Positions 26,301 through 37,054 of a stretch of 64,000 nt of DNA are shown in pieces. Position 1 is the first letter of the stretch. Each line of letters begins with the position of its first letter. This stretch comes from Mycteria americana (Eukaryota; Chordata; Aves; Ciconiiformes; Ciconiidae): assembly GCF_035582795.1 (NCBI RefSeq), contig NC_134370.1:34211501-34275500 (forward strand), read 5' to 3'. The translations under genes and the position numbers were made by a program. The notes under the pieces are model-generated. The model was not told the DNA's origin and did not search any database. It saw only the letters and a list, made by a program, of their open reading frames with translations.

Positions 26301-28324
26301 AGATTTTACACATGCTGCATGATTCTCGTTAAGAGGAACAAGAAAATGTACCCTTTCACCCCCCATCATCTTCATTTCCTGACTAATTGGTAGCTCTCAG
26401 TCTCAAAACATTTTTGCTCTATAAATATGCAACTGTAGTTACACAAGAGATGCTTTAAAATCTAAATTGGGGATACTTAGCAATTTTTTTTGTTTTTCAT
26501 TCTTCAAAGAAGAGTTACGAGGCAGAAAATGGGTTCACAAACAACTCTATTTGATCAGCAGTTCAGAATTAGTATGATAAAGTCTCCTGGTTATTAGAAC
26601 TGAGGTGACAGTACTGCTCAATAACTGGCAGTGGATGCTCAAATTTGCCATAGATCACCAGGACACATCTGCGTAGCTTTGACATCATGAATAGCAAATC
26701 ATGCCCTAAAGGGCAATTTTAGCCCTAAAAAGTACATTTCATAAGGGCCAAGACCCATGTTGCTCAACCTATTAATGAGAGATATGGAAAAGGGGATAGA
26801 GAGGGGAAAAAAAAATAAAATTTAAAAAAAAAAAAAGAACAGCAAGACTGTTCAGGGTAGTCAAAACAAGGTTCTTGCAAAAACCTGTAGATCTTTCAGC
26901 ACAGACTTTCATGGTTGATGAAAATGACTCCTTTCTCTTTTTCTCCTTTCTTTTTTTTCTTTTTTGTAAACATGTACATAACTTGGCATTTAGCAGATGA
27001 AGTTTGAACAAAAGCAACCTGCAATCTAACGCACAAACCCCACTTATTTGTATGCAAACACCTGAATTAGATATCACTCAAAATCACCGGGCAGAATCAT
27101 CTGAAGGCATTAGCTCAGCCATTATAGACAGGAATAGGGAACCAGAGAGTGTATTGCTGTAGGTACTCAACTTAGCTTTGTACTTTGAACTCTTCATGCT
27201 TCTCCACACAAGGAGAAGCGTGCTGTCCAAGGAGACAGCATGCTTCCATGGACAACATGCTGTCCAAGGAGACTATAAGAAAGCTAGTAAAAAGTACTAA
27301 ATAGGAACAGGGATGTACAAAAAGGCTCCTGTACAAGGGAAGGTTAAATAGAGAAAGAGGCTCCCTAAAGAGAGAAGTGAGGCAGTGGCTATATAAAGGC
27401 ACAAGCAGCATTATGATGGTGATTAGAATAAAAATAAAAATGTTATCCCAGTAACAAGTAAGGTATCCAATTTAAAAAGAAAGCATGCAGAAGAGGTACT
27501 TTCTCAAAGAATACAGGATTGGATTGCAGAATGCCTTGCCACAGGACATTGGCAAAAGCCTTAATGAATTAAAAAAAAAGACTATAGACAAGTTCATGGA
27601 AGACTGGTCCATCAAAAGCAATTAAACATCAGTCTCGGGTTAAGGAAACTTAAATCCTTGCTTATAGGAAGGTGCAACGAACACATTATCTGTCACTGTC
27701 AGAGGAAGGACAGCAGCTTGGAAGGTGCCCATTCTGTACCTTGGAAAGTTTTTAGCAAGCTAGAACAGATGTTGTCTGGAAAAACAGCCACTGGCAGTTC
27801 TTTCAGAAAAAGTTTCAGGAGACTGGCCACAGAATCAACATCTCCATCATTAATAAGGTCTACTTTTTCTCCTTGATTGTATTTCTGCTTCAATTCCTTG
27901 ATTTTATTTACTGAGCCACTGATTCGAAATATACCGACATGCTCCAGGCCTGTTTAAGAAGAAATATGAAACAGTAAGCAATGGTTGCATTACCATGCCT
28001 GTGTGATAAGAACTGGATCTCAAAAAGCAAGAACTCCTCTAAGAAAGCATAATTGTAAAAAGAGACTTTTCAGCAGTTACAGCTGAAAAGTACAGCTTAA
28101 ACAAATAACAACAGTTTTCAGAGACCAACCAGGGAAAACATGAACTTACCAAATACTTCTAGATACTCCACCATCTGTGTCACAAGAAAAGGAACTCCAC
28201 ATTGCTTTGCATCCTGTATGAGGGTTTCCAGAGGAACACCAAATGTGCTTCTTTCTCTGCTGAACTGTAGATCTGGTGAGACTTTATTTGTTGTGTGCCT
28301 GACTTGAACAGAAGATAATGATTT
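20165..28324 (-). CDS. FAM13C: FAM13-family RhoGAP gene, partial (four internal exons)
   Basis: Exons 28324-28150, 27949-27740, 25926-25743 and 20300-20165 join in frame into about 235 residues. They start after FGVPLETL and VPFLVTQMVEYLE and cover the RhoGAP core. The catalytic arginine finger lies in GIFRISG. The helix LLKLFLKELP keeps the conserved Lys but has Lys for the more usual Arg. NLAIVFGP holds the conserved Asn. RhoGAP domains speed GTP hydrolysis by Rho-family GTPases. After the domain comes FKIP...CEEQRLYNGLLLYLLQHHEMLF, which resembles the stretch after the GAP domain in FAM13A and FAM13B. Strand and position next to SLC16A9 match FAM13C in human 10q21, so the symbol is inferred from synteny and family. 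The human FAM13C protein is usually described without this domain. The start exon was not found and the 3' exons are probably beyond base 1. A lost-in-mammals separate RhoGAP gene is the alternative. Confidence 0.75.
20301..25742 (-). other. Intron between RhoGAP exons C and D
   Basis: This 5.4 kb stretch includes a T tract at about 20890-20916 and a small tandem repeat of the unit AGCAGTGAAGAT near 22910-22933. A donor-like TCA|GTAAGTAA near 22468 is not needed, since exons C and D already join in phase. No other gene is seen. Confidence 0.75.
20890..20917. repeat. Poly-T tract
   Basis: A T run interrupted only near its start, followed by AAATAAATAG. It could be the reverse of an A-tail, but no retrogene body is seen next to it. 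Confidence 0.8.
25743..25926 (-). CDS. FAM13C: RhoGAP exon C: C-terminal half of the GAP domain
   Basis: The acceptor CCCCCCCTCTAG precedes 25926 and the donor AA|GTGAGT follows 25743. The 184 bases complete a Glu codon, code 60 residues, and end with two bases of a Lys codon. Diagnostic segments are NLRQLLSCLPKAHQNLLQFL and NFMTLENLAIVFGPALF. They hold the conserved Asn of NLA.VFGP that contacts the GTPase. The long open frame reported over this exon (25904-25599) is in a different frame and is not the gene. Confidence 0.93.
27198..27273. repeat. Clustered hairpins and a 16-base direct repeat
   Basis: Arms GCTTCTCC (27198-27205) and GGAGAAGC (27212-27219) form a perfect 8-bp stem with a 6-base loop. 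GACAGCATG (27234-27242) pairs with CATGCTGTC (27256-27264). TGCTGTCCAAGGAGAC occurs twice (27221-27236 and 27258-27273). Confidence 0.85.
27485..27655 (+). mobile_element. Diverged CR1-like LINE fragment
   Basis: The sequence resembles the CR1/L3 3' region: GATTGCAGAATGCCTTGCCA, then CAGGACATTGGCAAAAGCC, an A-rich stretch, and GACAAGTTCATGGAAGACTG followed by GTCCATCAAAAGC. It is old and fragmentary, lying inside the intron just 3' of RhoGAP exon B. Recognised from memory of the repeat family. Confidence 0.5.
27740..27949 (-). CDS. FAM13C: RhoGAP exon B: arginine finger and LLKLFLKELP helix
   Basis: The acceptor TTCTTCTTAAACAG precedes 27949 and the donor CAAG|GTACAG follows 27740. The 210 bases complete a Gly codon, code 69 residues, and give one base. 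The peptide contains LEHVGIFRISGSVNKIKELK (finger Arg in GIFR) and then DGDVDSVASLLKLFLKELP. It is the most diagnostic part of the domain. The plus-strand open frames over it are shadows. Confidence 0.93.
27950..28149 (-). other. Intron between RhoGAP exons A and B
   Basis: This 200-base intron has GTAAGTTC at its 5' end and TTCTTCTTAAACAG at its 3' end. It contains nothing else. Confidence 0.88.
28150..28324 (-). CDS. FAM13C: RhoGAP exon A: N-terminal linker and first GAP helices
   Basis: The acceptor TTTTTATTCCCCAG precedes 28324 and the donor G|GTAAGTTC follows 28150. The 175 bases code 58 residues plus one base, beginning KSLSSVQVRH in phase 0. They end FGVPLETLIQDAKQ, VPFLVTQMVEYLEVF. 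The FGVPL...VPF..V..MVEYLE pattern is the usual RhoGAP opening and fits the FAM13 subfamily well. The ATG must lie upstream in another exon ending in phase 0. Confidence 0.88.
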
Positions 28325-31300
28325 CTGGGGAATAAAAACAGGCAAATGATAAGCAGAAACTGGTTTTTATTATTTTAAGGTCCAGTGGTCTACATCTTAG
28401 GTAAAATTATTGTCCTCGTTATAGTGTCTTAGTACAGATTTTACTTCTACTGCATGTTCTTAAAATACTAGTATCATTCTCCTTCTGTAGAGCTGAGACA
28501 GGACCTGTGACAGGGTAAATCCTAATAAAACCCATTCACACCTACATTCAGAGAAAATGGGGCTCCAGGTCAAGGCAGATGCCCTGTTTAGGGCAGGGAG
28601 GGGTTGCTAAGCCCCTTCCTCAAGAAGAGCCCCAACAGTCAGGAAAAAGGCTGACCGAGTGCTAGTGCACAGCCTTCCAGCCCCGTGAAAGCTGTGAATT
28701 TCTACCCAATTCACAAAGATAAAAAAATGCAAGAGGCAAATGCAGAAGTCCAAACTGGGAACACCCAGATTTACCAGTTCTGCATCAAGAATATTTAGAC
28801 AGTATCTGCATTTCTTTTTAAAGGGGGATTTTAATTTTTTGTAGCATCATCCCAACACATTCTAAAAATAGCCTCTTCTTCAATGTTTTTATTACTGTGT
28901 TTTCAGAGGGAAAAAGGAAAGACTTTCCTACAGATTTGTAGCTGAACCGCTACAGAAAAGCTGTTTTTCAGCTCATAACGCACACACCTTCAGTAAAGCT
29001 GCAAGCCAGAGCTCTGCGAAGCCGCGCTGCCATGGTGAATGCACACAAACACTCACTGAAACACCTAGACCTCATTTTGCTCTTTCACTACATATGCAAG
29101 CTTAGAACGCGATGTTAATGCTAAAGCATTAATAACCACCTAAAAGGAACCAATATCAGCATGTATCAAACGTATTTTACAGCATTTTTATAGACAAGCT
29201 GCAAGATGTTAAAAAAAGCCTCTAAAGTATCTATGATATATTACTCTAAATACCTCCTCTTTCCCTCCTCAGATGCAGCAGTTGGGTTGGGGGAAGAAGC
29301 ACAGCCTTCTCAGAAATAAGAAAGGATATAGGAAAGGACTCAGGAAGCCAGATTTAAGTTCACTTACACAAATTGAAAGGGAGGCACTTGCTCCCATATT
29401 AGACTGCAGGAGACCGTCAGTATTTCAGCTGTGCTGCTCAGAAGACACCGTCACCTTTCTTCCCTTCACAAATCCATGCAGTCTGGCCAAAGCTAACTGC
29501 AGCCATGGGGCTGTTCCTCTGTAATTAACTTATCGTAGCATAATTGCTAGGCATCATCTTAAATCAGTAGTTTCAACCCAGATTTTGTCAAAGGTAGAAA
29601 TTAACTACTAGTAGAAGTGGATTCCTTGTAGCCAACGCTTGCCTCCGGAGTCACGTTGCACAACTGATGGATGTGTTACCATCAGGAGATGTTTCCATGG
29701 CACCTAACACACACAATGGCACGGCTTCCTGAAGCACGCTGATCGTGTCCTTGATATTTACTTTTGAGTGGGTTTTTTCAGTTCAGGTTTGCAGATATTC
29801 ATACTACATGCTGTCCATTCTGCCTGCTAGCAGCAGTAGGCAAAATATTTTGAGATGGCCTGCAGTGTATACATATTATAGATACATATTTATATAACAC
29901 CTGCACAATCATTTTGGTAAGGATCCATCCAGCCTTTGAAATACGGAAGATGTAGATGCTGTTAAGCCCAACATAATTCGTTACTATAATTCTTTCAGAT
30001 AGAAAGCCTCTCCTAGGAAATAAGCCACAACGAAGCAAGTAATGTTGCAGTTAAATCTTATCAGGGGAGATTCTTAATACAAATTTGGTAGGTACATACA
30101 AAAGAAAAACAAAACACAGCAAAATGAAAAAATACAGGCGCTGAATCAGACCCCTTGGTGGAGCACTAGAAAAGCAAGAGTTACTCTGTCAACGCATTGG
30201 ACTGCTGGTTCAGCACAGATGGTAGAGGCGATTCCCTCTTCCTTAGTAGAGGGAATACCACTTTAAAAATAGTGCAGATTTTTAGCTCACTCACCTCTCT
30301 ACAAGATCCTGCGATGAGGTCTGGAAATGCTATGGTTTATGGCTTTCCTGCCCACCTGGCATGAGAAGAGCCCTCACAGAGGTGACGGCCTTATCTTCAC
30401 ATTAGGGCATGCCAGCCCCCACCATCCAGGCGCAGCCAGGACATGGCTAAATCCCTAGAGAGTAGGGTTCATGTCTGGACAAAAATTCCTCACTGCCGCC
30501 TCTGGTTGCACCAGATCTCCGCTTTCCAGCCCTCAGAAAATTATGCATTTACCCTGCTGTGCACCAGAAGAGGCTGGCTGGCTTAGTCAGCCCAATGGGC
30601 TTTTAATCCCTTTCTCCATGGTGCATGGGTCATTCCTGCAGCACGGCTGACTCTCCCCAAGCCCATTTTGGCCAGCGGCATGCAAAGCTCAGCCCTCCCC
30701 TCAACACCACTGTTCCCCACAGCCCCTTCGCCTGCTCTGCCCATGGGCTGAACTGGAGGCAGATACCACCTTGCCCAGCAGCCCACCCTCTCCCAAGAGA
30801 GCAAGAGAGGGGCCCCCACACAACCCCCCCACCCCATGGCTTCCTGCCGGTGTCTGCTCGGCAGCCCTCCCCACCACCCCCGGCAGGGGCAGCCTGGCCC
30901 CGTCGCTGCAGATGTGCTCCACCTGAACCCATCACCACAGCTGTGGCTGCTTGAGGGGCCCTGGCCCTGTCCCGACCCCTCCAGCACTGCCACCCTACCA
31001 CATTACCCACTTCACAGCTAAGCCTGTTCAAAGCTGTTGGGCCCACAGGCAGTGCCGATGCTGATGGTGCTGTCCCCCCAACACTGCTCCGTATAAAAGT
31101 GCTAAAAAAGAGAAGAAAATATGTTGGTCCTCCCATACCTCATGGTGCGACTGCCCTTCTCTGGCACAGCAGTATGTTGTCCAGTGCTCATATCTGAGGA
31201 TACGGGGGGCATTTTGGTGTGCAAAATCCCCTCCCTGCTGCATTCAAATCCTCTGCCTCTGCCCTCCAGCCACCGTAAACAGTGCTCTCCCACCCTCCAT

Positions 31301-34300
31301 GCCCTCACATCCTTTATCGTCGTGTTTGCAAGGCAGCTGGAGCAGGAGCAGCTCCCCCCCCTTCACTGGGTCCCTTTGGGACAGACAAAAGTACAAGGCA
31401 CTCAGAGCCACCAGTGTCCCAGCTAACCGTGCCCGTGGGCTGGCAGCAATTTGCTGTCTGCAGAGAAACATCTCACAAAAGTCCTGTGCAAAAAAAAAAA
31501 AAAACATCAACTCTCTAACTCTTTGCTCCCTGCCCCAGAGAACATTTCCACCCTCCATCTTACCAGATGTCACAGGAATCATCCTGCTTCAGCTGAACAT
31601 GTAAACTCTAGGCAAATACCTTTTAAAGCAACAAATTCCCAGCCGGAGCAGCAAGCACAATTTTTTTCTATTGGATCATCACAGGGCAAACAAGGCAGCA
31701 GCGACTGCAATCAGCCGCTTCATCTCTACGGCTCCTCTAACTGCAATTGTTGAAGAATTTGTTTGCAAGACCAGCCCGTTGGGTCCAAGAGCGAAATTCA
31801 GCGAGGCTTATAGAAAATGAAGACATTTCGGTTTCTCAGAAAGCCTGCAACAGCTAGAGGGCACGCGAGGCTTGCCGGAGAGGTGGTCCTGCAAACCTCA
31901 CTTCAGTCACAGCAAGGAGACCCAAGCCCTGGACAGGATTTTCCTGTTGTACGAAGTAACACAGTTCCGAGGGATGATTTCTCATTAGGGGATGAAGTAC
32001 CACGCATTGCTGTGGCACAAAGAGCAGAAGGCTGCACGCAGCACAAATTAAACATATAACTGCTCATACTGTGTGGCTGCAATTCGAACCCCTCCTTCCC
32101 AACCTCTGGGTCACAGTCAGTCTCTGCAGGACTTCAGCTATATGAATAGGATGTGTGGCACTTTGAGCAGCCACCCTGACTTCAAGGGCCGCACCTAAAT
32201 TAAAACCAAAACTTTTGGTCTCCCAACACCCTGCCGCCCAGGGGAAGGCTTGTGAGGAAAGGCAGTGCCCTGGCCTGGGCGGCGTGAGGGGCTGGGGGAC
32301 CTTTGGGGTTGCTTTGGTACTCTCTTCACTGGGCATGGCCTCCAGCTACTGAAAGGGCTGCTTTTGAGGCTTGCTGGTGTCTCAAAAAGAGAGAGAGAGA
32401 ATAAACATGAAAGGAAAACAGAAAAGTTTAGTTTTCTTCCTTAGAAAGCAAGTTTTTTTACAGAAGCATTAGGAACAACAGGATCTCTGTGAGAGAGGGC
32501 AGAGGTAAACCCACTGGCAGCAGCAGTAAAAAACAATAGCTGCAAGAAAAATAATTAACCAAGGTTTTACTGTTCATTTCAGAGTTTCCTTCAAAACTGC
32601 AAGCAGCCTTTTGTGCTAACCTAGTGATCTGTGTCTCGGCTTCGGGAGTCTCCAAGCATCCAGCCAAATAGGAAAGCAAGCCCTTCTTGGTGGGCGAGAG
32701 CTGAGCAGCTGGAGCGTGTGCCCCATGGGGAGGCTGCGGTGGGGATGTGGTGTGGGCAGTCCTGCCGTGCCGCTTTCCCCGCCGTGGCCCGGATCCAGCT
32801 GGAGAGGCTGCAGTGGCTCTGGATTAGAAGTAAACACTGGGGAAAGCAGCCCCGCTGCTCCCAGCTGAAGAGTAGCTTGCAAGCTGCAGGCTTGGAGCAC
32901 TGGATGCTCAGGATCAGAGTAGAACCGTGGGGTTCATAAATAAACACGTAAAGCTTGACCTGAAGCAAGAAACTCAATCCAATTGCAACTGCTAGCCAGC
33001 CCCTCCATAATATGATCCTCATTATCCAGTGGCAACTTCAAAAGCAACTTTTCAAGGATATGCGGGCATACAACACTGATTAAAAAATCAATACTATATG
33101 TTTTTCCTTTAAAGCATTGCCCACCCATAAATGCTATGTTTCAGTCACACTGCTTGTCTTCTGGTATCTAATGTCATCCTAAAACAGAATTTGTGATGCC
33201 TTGATTTTAATTGTGCTGATGCCTTGATGTATTTAGAGAGTTTAGGTCTTTTTTCTTGTTTTTTTCAAGTGGATAACTGCAGAGAAGAAAAAATCTTTCA
33301 GTGTGTCAGAAGGTCAGAGAACACCATAAATACAAATTAATCAGCTCATGAAAACATCACTAAATTTGTCTCATCTGTAGTAAACACTCCAGACCCTCTG
33401 CGACTGGTCTGCTGGAGTTGCTAAATTACGCTGTTGAGACAGGAAGATTATGAACTGCGTTGTATCCAGAACACTGCACATTACAAGTTCATATAATCAA
33501 CCGCTACCTCATTTCAGCTGCTTTAAAAACCTTTTCTTCCCATATATCAAAATAAATGCCAGCCCGGTGGAGGAGAAGGCCACAGGGTAGCATCCCCCAG
33601 GCCCTCACAGCTAACGGTGCTGCTTTTTGCAGCTTGCCAACAGGCAAATCAGCACATGTGCCCTGGCCAGCTGGCCAGCTCTCCCCAGCTGCAAGAGCCA
33701 CAGAGTAGCACACTGTCTCTTGCCCACCTCAGTGCTGGGGCCTGGGGACAGCGTGGGGTAAAAATGGCCAGATAGACCCGGTGGGAGCTGAGGGAGGTGG
33801 AGAAGGCACTGCGAGACGAGAGAGCGTAAGAAGCTGATGATACAGGGGGGATATAGGATATAGCAGGGGATATAGGACTCCAACACACTGCTCAGAACTG
33901 TTTTGAAAAACAGTTTGTTTTGGGTGGGGAGCTCAGAGAAAAGTCACAGGCATAAGTAAGAACAATAGTGCTCTGACTTTGCAATTTATATGACTTAAAA
34001 ATAGGGTAAAACACCATGACAAGCCCGTGAACCCATGCCAAGTGTGTGCTGACCTCTTACACTTTCAGAGCTGACAGCTTCAGCAAGTAAGACTGGAAAC
34101 ACTAAAAAGCCCTAGTGATTTGTCTGAAGAGAAGGAAAACAGAAAAATTATATTGTCTAGTCCTTGGCTCAAAATGCTCAAAACTGTCCCGTTCAGGAAG
34201 GTATTTTTTCCTTTCTCTACGTAATCTTTTGGGAACAGCGTGATCATTTGCTAAATGTGCTATAATGCAATGGTTGAACCGTCTCAGCCTTGACAACCCT

Positions 34301-35420
34301 CGTGCGCTCACTCCATAAAAGCATCCCTGTATTATCACGAAAAACAGTCAAGGCCAGATACACGTGAATGAGTTTCCATCAGACGAACCTGTCTTAATGG
34401 CTTTCAAAGCAGGTTTTCATTGCCACCCTAGACACACAAGCATTTGTATATTTTATTCCAATTCATCATAGCCACTTCAAACTGAAAAATGAGTAGGTTC
34501 TGAAAAACTGCACATTTTAAAGTATATGGAGCTAGTAGAGAAACTATAGTGAGTCTCGAACAAAAGGAAAAAATGGAAATATGAGCTACAACCAAGACAG
34601 AAGTACACATGGAGGAAAAATTCATCTAGCATTAGGTAATCATTGGCAAGAAATGAGGCATGAAAAACCGGTATTTCTATTTTAATTGCTACTGTATCAA
34701 TATACATTTTCCCACATCTTAGCTGCTAAAAGTCATAGTACAGACTTATAGAATGGTTGCCACATATCTCTCATCACAACATTTTGACTGCCAACTACGT
34801 TTACTCACCAAGCTAAATTATCAGAAAGGGAGAGTTGCTGTCCTGACAAGAAAGCAGTTCTTCCCTGCTGCTACGTGCTTTGCTTTTCACTGTGCTTACG
34901 GAGAGGGCACACAGGCCGCAATCCCTCCTGCCAGGCAAGCTCTCGTCAGCTGCCAGCAGTGCCCCCTTAGCTGTATTTCTGCTCACAGCCGGCCAAGTGG
35001 TCTCCTGGGGATGTGGATGCCCAGGGGCAAAGGCAGGTATGCCTCCACAGCCAGCGCCAGGCAGGCGCAAGGGAACGGCTCTCGTCTCCGTCAGCCAGGC
35101 ACGCGTTGGTCCGGTGCTGTGCCTGAGCAAATATCTCCTGAGTCACGGCAAGGCTCTTTGTTACTCTAGACGCAGCACTACATTAACCCACCTGGCAAGC
35201 TTGGAGCCGCTTCCATCTCTGCACCCATCTCTGGCAAGCGATGTGTTGGTGTCCTGCGGTGCCTCAGCAGAGACTATTTCCAGGCAGCTGAATTACAGGC
35301 ATGTGGAGAACTGCCCAACGAAACAGTGGGAGGCACATGTTCGGACTGCTTGCTTGCCTTTCTTTTTCCCCAGCCTATTAAACTCTCCAGCATCATTTTT
35401 CTTTTAAAGGCTTTAGAAAA

Positions 35421-35494
35421 GCGTGCACAAAACTGCACGCTTCCTTGGCAGTTTTGCAGAACTGACAGTAACTGGCAAGTGACAGTTACTGTCA
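35421..35494. repeat. Two adjacent perfect stem-loops
   Basis: GCGTGCA and TGCACGC (35421-35427 / 35434-35440) form a 7-bp stem with a 6-base loop. TGACAGTAACTG and CAGTTACTGTCA (35463-35474 / 35483-35494) form a perfect 12-bp stem with an 8-base loop. No similarity to a known RNA family was recognised. Confidence 0.85.
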
Positions 35495-37030
35495 ATACCC
35501 TTCTCCTCTTGGAGGGAAATGACATGAAGGTTGAATTGGAGCCTCACTTTCTCTGCTTCCTGTTATGAATTTTGTTTTCTTCCTCTAGTCTCCACCTGGC
35601 ACCTAAACCTCTCAGTTTTCTTGAAGCTGTTCCAGGGAAAACTACTCAGCATTCAAAATTCAGTATTGCTTCGTTATCTAAAGGCACTATCTCGCTGTTG
35701 CAGCTAAAGAGCAGAACATCAGCAAAAATAGCTGCGGGCTGAAAACTATTGTAATGAAGCAAGTAAAGCTCTTTTCTGGGCCTTACAAATTATTTAAAAC
35801 CCATTTCACTGTATATCACAAAGTTCAAACCACACACGAGTAAGACCGATAACTGAACTCTCTATTCAGGCAATTAATTGAGTGAAAGCAAATCCCAAAC
35901 TTGGACACAGAGGGTAAATTTGAGAGGAAAAATATATCCAAAGTAGCTGGAAGTATAGCTGCATCCAGTAAAGGCTCTGTCTGGTAAAAACTAAGCACAG
36001 GCACAAGGGCTATTCTGCAACTAGACATTCTGACTGCTGTTCCTTATTTGAGTTCATACGCCAGTGTATAGAGTGTATATTACTTCCTGAAAAAAAACAC
36101 AGAAAGAAATACATCATGGGAAGAAAAACTGTCCTCCCTCCCCAGAGTCTTATCATCCCTGCAAGAAAGGCAAATATTCAATCTGCTTCTTGGTGCAATT
36201 TGCACAAAAAAAAGGAAGTCATGGGAATAGCAGTTTGGCCAGAAAACTTGCCTTTGTAAGAGAAGAGAATTTATTCTTCTTTCCATGCAGATTTCCTTGC
36301 CATTTGCTGGTGGCTGCTTCATTTCACTTTCTTCAGTCTGAAGGAGAAAGATCAGAAAAATCCTCTGTTCACATCTCTTATGCAGCATCTTCTTCCCTTC
36401 AAAGTGGGTTACAGCACTAGAACTTAGTATTTCTAACATTGCAATTGCACTGGAGTGCAGACTGACTCAAAAAATATCCGGCCTCCGCTGCAGGTATCTT
36501 CATACATGGTTAAGGGCACCTGGATTTTCTGCTAAGGCACTACAGCAATAGTTAAGCAACACGACTCAGTTGATAGACCGGCAATTACTGAACATGCATT
36601 TAAATGTAATCAGGAAATAATAACTAAGGAGAATTTTCTTTGAGTTTTGCTGATGCCAGGTTTATTTCTCCAAGAAACAGAAAGCTGAAAAGCAAAACCC
36701 AAAGCAACACAATTTTTGTAATCATGGTTTGTTCCCAATCCGCTCATTTTCATAGGGAATTTGAATTGTTGGACTAGCTTTAGCAAAAGCTACAAGTACC
36801 AGGCCAGTTTCTGCAGCCCCAATCATCCTCCCAGGAAGACAGATCTCCCATGAGGCTCCATCCACAAGCTGGTCACTGGTTTCTGACAGCTTCCCACGGC
36901 TGACGGGAAACTTAGCTTCCAGCTTCAGCTCTAGACAGCTCATGGCCTATGAATCTTTAGCTGAAGCAATTATCTCTGGCACCATACGCTGCCATTTTGC
37001 ATAAATAATTCTGTTCCAACACAGTATTAC

Positions 37031-37054
37031 CTCTTTGATGAAATCTTTGAAGAG
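37031..37054 (-). other. Possible 24-base micro-exon
   Basis: On the minus strand a good acceptor, ATTTTATTTCTTTACAG, is followed by eight codons (LFKDFIKE) and the donor GAG|GTAATA. It enters and leaves in phase 0, so it could splice to RhoGAP exon A at 28324. The start exon and any transcript evidence are missing. Confidence 0.2.

Larger units (their letters stand above)
25927..27739 (-). other. Intron between RhoGAP exons B and C
   Basis: This 1.8 kb intron has A-rich tracts near 26803-26836 and a CR1-like relic and hairpin cluster at its exon-B end. No other exon is needed, because the flanking phases already match. Confidence 0.8.

Noticed and set aside
30583-31136. Open frames of 136, 168 and 109 codons on both strands
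   Set aside because: GC-rich patch with few stops, overlapping frames in several phases, and no domain or splice pattern.
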